Origin: Actinospineispora eucalypti
GTDB lineage: Bacteria > Actinomycetota > Actinomycetes > Mycobacteriales > Pseudonocardiaceae
Direction of reading: 5' to 3'
Assembly: GCA_014208095.1 (NCBI GenBank)
Contig: JACHMT010000001.1
Span: forward strand, 1,860,001 to 1,924,000
DNA: 64,000 bases
Made by a program: the position numbers and the translations under genes. Numbering within the stretch: position 1 is the first letter of the stretch; each line of letters begins with the position of its first letter. Shown piece after piece: positions 61,192 through 64,000 of this stretch. Under the pieces are notes generated by a model, which worked only from the letters and a program-made list of their open reading frames with translations, was not told the DNA's origin and ran no database searches.

Positions 61192-62574
61192 GTGACCGAT
61201 CTGCTGGACGAACAAGCGATTTCCCCGGGCGCGCCGACGCCCGGCCTGCCCAAGGTGCTCGGCGCCGACTCGCGCACCCGGCTGGCCGACGGCCGGGAGG
61301 TGCGGGTGGTACAGCTGAACAACGCCGCCACCACGCCCCCGTTCGAGCGCACCGCCCGAGCGGTGACCGAGTTCCTCGCCGACTACGGAGCGCTGCACCG
61401 GGGCGCGGGACCGAGGGCCCGGGCGACGGTGGAGGCGGTGGAGCTCGCGGTGGACCGGATCCGCGGGTTCATCGGCCACCCGGCGGACAACGGCCTGCTG
61501 TTCACCGCCAACACCAGCGCCGCGATCAACCTGCTCGCCCGGCTGCTCCCGCTCGGACCGGACGACGTGGTGCTCACCTCGGAGATCGAGCACACCTCGA
61601 ACAACCTGCCCTGGCGCTACAACACCCCGGCCCGGGTGCTGGACGTGCGCGCGGACGACGCCGGCGCGCTGGACCTGGCCCACCTGGACGAGCTGTTCGC
61701 CGCCCATCCGGGTCGGGTGAAGCTGCTCGCCGTCACCGGTGCGTCCAACCTCACCGGCTACTGCCCCGACCTGGCCGCACTGGCCGACCGGGCCCACGCG
61801 GCCGGGGCGCTGCTGTTCGTGGATGCCGCGCAGCTGGCCCCGCACCGGCGGATCGACATGGCCGCCGCCGGGGTGGACGCGCTGGCCTTCTCGGCGCACA
61901 AGGTGTACGCGCCGTTCGGGCTGGGCGTGCTGTCCCTGCCCCGCCGGGTGCTGGACCGCCAGCCGCCGGACCCGGGCGGCGGCTCCATCGACATGATCTC
62001 CGATATGGGCGCCGTGGTGTGGGCGCCGCCGGGGGAGCGGCACCAGACCGGCACCTGGAACGCCACCGGCATCGTCGCCCTGGGCGCCTCCTGCGCGGCC
62101 ATCGCCGACGCCGGCTGGGAGACCATCGAGGCCCACGAACGGTCCCTGGTGGCCCGGGCGGCCGAGCTTCTCTCCGGCGTACCCGGGGTGCGGCTGACCG
62201 TGCCGGCCGACCGCTACCGCTCGGACGACCGGATCGGCACCTTCCCGTTCGTGGTCGACGGCCTGCACCACGCGCTGGTCGCGGCGGCGCTGGAGCACGA
62301 GCACGGCATCGAGGTGCGGGCCGGCACCATCTGCAACCACCGGCTGGTGCGCCGGTGGATCGGGGTGCCCGACGCCGAGCAGGCCCGCATCGAGGCCGAG
62401 ATCGCCGCCGGCGACCGCCTGGCCAGCTACGGCATCGTGCGCGCCAGCCTCGCCTGCCACACCGACGAGGACGACCTCACCCGCCTGGCCGAGGCCCTCA
62501 CCGCCCTGACCACCCACGGCCCCAGGTCGACCTACCTCCCCCACCCCGCCGAGGAGACGTATCTGCCGGGTTAA
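61192..62574 (+). CDS. Class V aminotransferase, cysteine-desulfurase-like
   Basis: The 460-residue protein has the PLP-binding Lys in AFSAHKVYAPFG, the cofactor motifs LFTANTSAAINLLA, EIEHTSNNLPWR, FVDAAQLAPHR and HQTGTWNATG. It resembles SufS/CsdA and related lyases. A cysteine in RAGTICNHRL and another in RASLACH are candidates for the persulfide Cys, but neither is in the usual SufS position, so the reaction is uncertain. It stands alone; AAGGA lies eight bases before the GTG start. Confidence 0.82.
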   Translation: MTDLLDEQAISPGAPTPGLPKVLGADSRTRLADGREVRVVQLNNAATTPPFERTARAVTEFLADYGALHRGAGPRARATVEAVELAVDRIRGFIGHPADNGLLFTANTSAAINLLARLLPLGPDDVVLTSEIEHTSNNLPWRYNTPARVLDVRADDAGALDLAHLDELFAAHPGRVKLLAVTGASNLTGYCPDLAALADRAHAAGALLFVDAAQLAPHRRIDMAAAGVDALAFSAHKVYAPFGLGVLSLPRRVLDRQPPDPGGGSIDMISDMGAVVWAPPGERHQTGTWNATGIVALGASCAAIADAGWETIEAHERSLVARAAELLSGVPGVRLTVPADRYRSDDRIGTFPFVVDGLHHALVAAALEHEHGIEVRAGTICNHRLVRRWIGVPDAEQARIEAEIAAGDRLASYGIVRASLACHTDEDDLTRLAEALTALTTHGPRSTYLPHPAEETYLPG

Positions 62575-62896
62575 AACGTCCGGCGAATGAGGGATCCCGT
62601 TCGCCCCCCTTCGCCGAGTGCTCCGGTGATCCCGGCGACGGCTGGGCGGACTTCCTCGGCTTGGTTACCGTCTGTGCTCGAATTATGGACAACCCGGGTG
62701 ACCACCGGGGCCGGTTTATGGGTGATCGCCGTTCGTGGCGGTTCAGCCTCGAAAATCGACGCTGAACCGCCAGAGACCGTGATCATGCCCCGCCCGGCCG
62801 GACCACGGTCCGTGACCGAGCCCCCGACCAGCGTAAGAGGCCGCACCCGAGTCGCGGCAGAGCACCCGACCGCGCCGTCCGAGCGCACTCGGTGAC
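62575..62896. terminator. Intergenic 0.32 kb with a terminator hairpin
   Basis: TGGCGGTTCAGC (62736-62747) pairs perfectly with GCTGAACCGCCA (62761-62772) around a 13-base loop. The class V aminotransferase and GH13 genes converge here. The rest of the gap shows no coding frame. Confidence 0.6.

Positions 62897-64000
<1,104 letters not shown>

Overview
The window is about 64 kb of very GC-rich actinobacterial DNA. GTG and TTG starts are frequent, stop and start codons overlap as ATGA, GTGA or TTGA, and several genes appear to be leaderless (a TANNNT hexamer 6-8 bases before the start codon). The gene content (actinobacterial Sir/CysH/CysD/CysN order, MoxR/DUF58 operon, acyl-CoA dehydrogenase pair, cysteine leader peptides) fits a Pseudonocardiaceae-like organism. 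That family assignment is inference, because no rRNA or tRNA gene is visible.

Layout. 0-2 kb: end of an MFS transporter gene and a PIN-type toxin-antitoxin pair with duplicated operators. 1.8-7.6 kb: a sulfur uptake and export region (SsuABC-type importer, a 29-residue membrane peptide, YeiH-type exporter, TauE/SafE exporter with a cysteine leader peptide, Rrf2 regulator) tied together by two nearly identical 25-bp sites. 7.6-10 kb: DUF3224 protein, AraC-type regulator, an empty 0.4 kb and a second PIN/AbrB pair. 10-16 kb: the assimilatory sulfate reduction operon sir - zinc ribbon - cysH - cysD - cysN - cbiX behind a second cysteine leader peptide. 16-25 kb: DUF2867, HemW, LysR, an MFS exporter, a membrane pseudokinase, a Suc/Fer-like protein behind an IdeR-like box, and a possible RiPP pair (36-residue peptide, hairpin, JmjC oxygenase).

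25-33 kb: a fully coupled sugar operon (PfkB kinase, LacI, FGGY kinase, LacD-like aldolase, ribose-type ABC importer). 33-44.5 kb: fatty-acid or cyclic-acid type catabolism (two AMP ligases, two acyl-CoA dehydrogenases, flavin reductase, FAD oxidoreductase, VOC protein, hydrolase, TetR). 44.5-46 kb: HAD phosphatase and a third PIN pair. 46-50 kb: Tex with a long Gly/Arg tail and a MacB-type permease without its ATPase. 50-55.7 kb: nitronate monooxygenase, then an LLM oxygenase / cyclase / TPP enzyme / acetyltransferase run. 55.7-60 kb: DUF4129/MoxR/DUF58 operon. 60-64 kb: a secreted six-cysteine protein, a cysteine-desulfurase-like enzyme and the end of a GH13 glucosidase.

How it works together. 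Sulfur is the main theme: import of organosulfonates, export of sulfite or sulfate, and reduction of sulfate to sulfide are each placed behind Rrf2-type operators, cysteine leader peptides, or both. Convergent gene ends are repeatedly separated by long, near-perfect inverted repeats that overlap stop codons and probably act as two-way terminators. No CRISPR array, insertion sequence, rRNA or tRNA was found.
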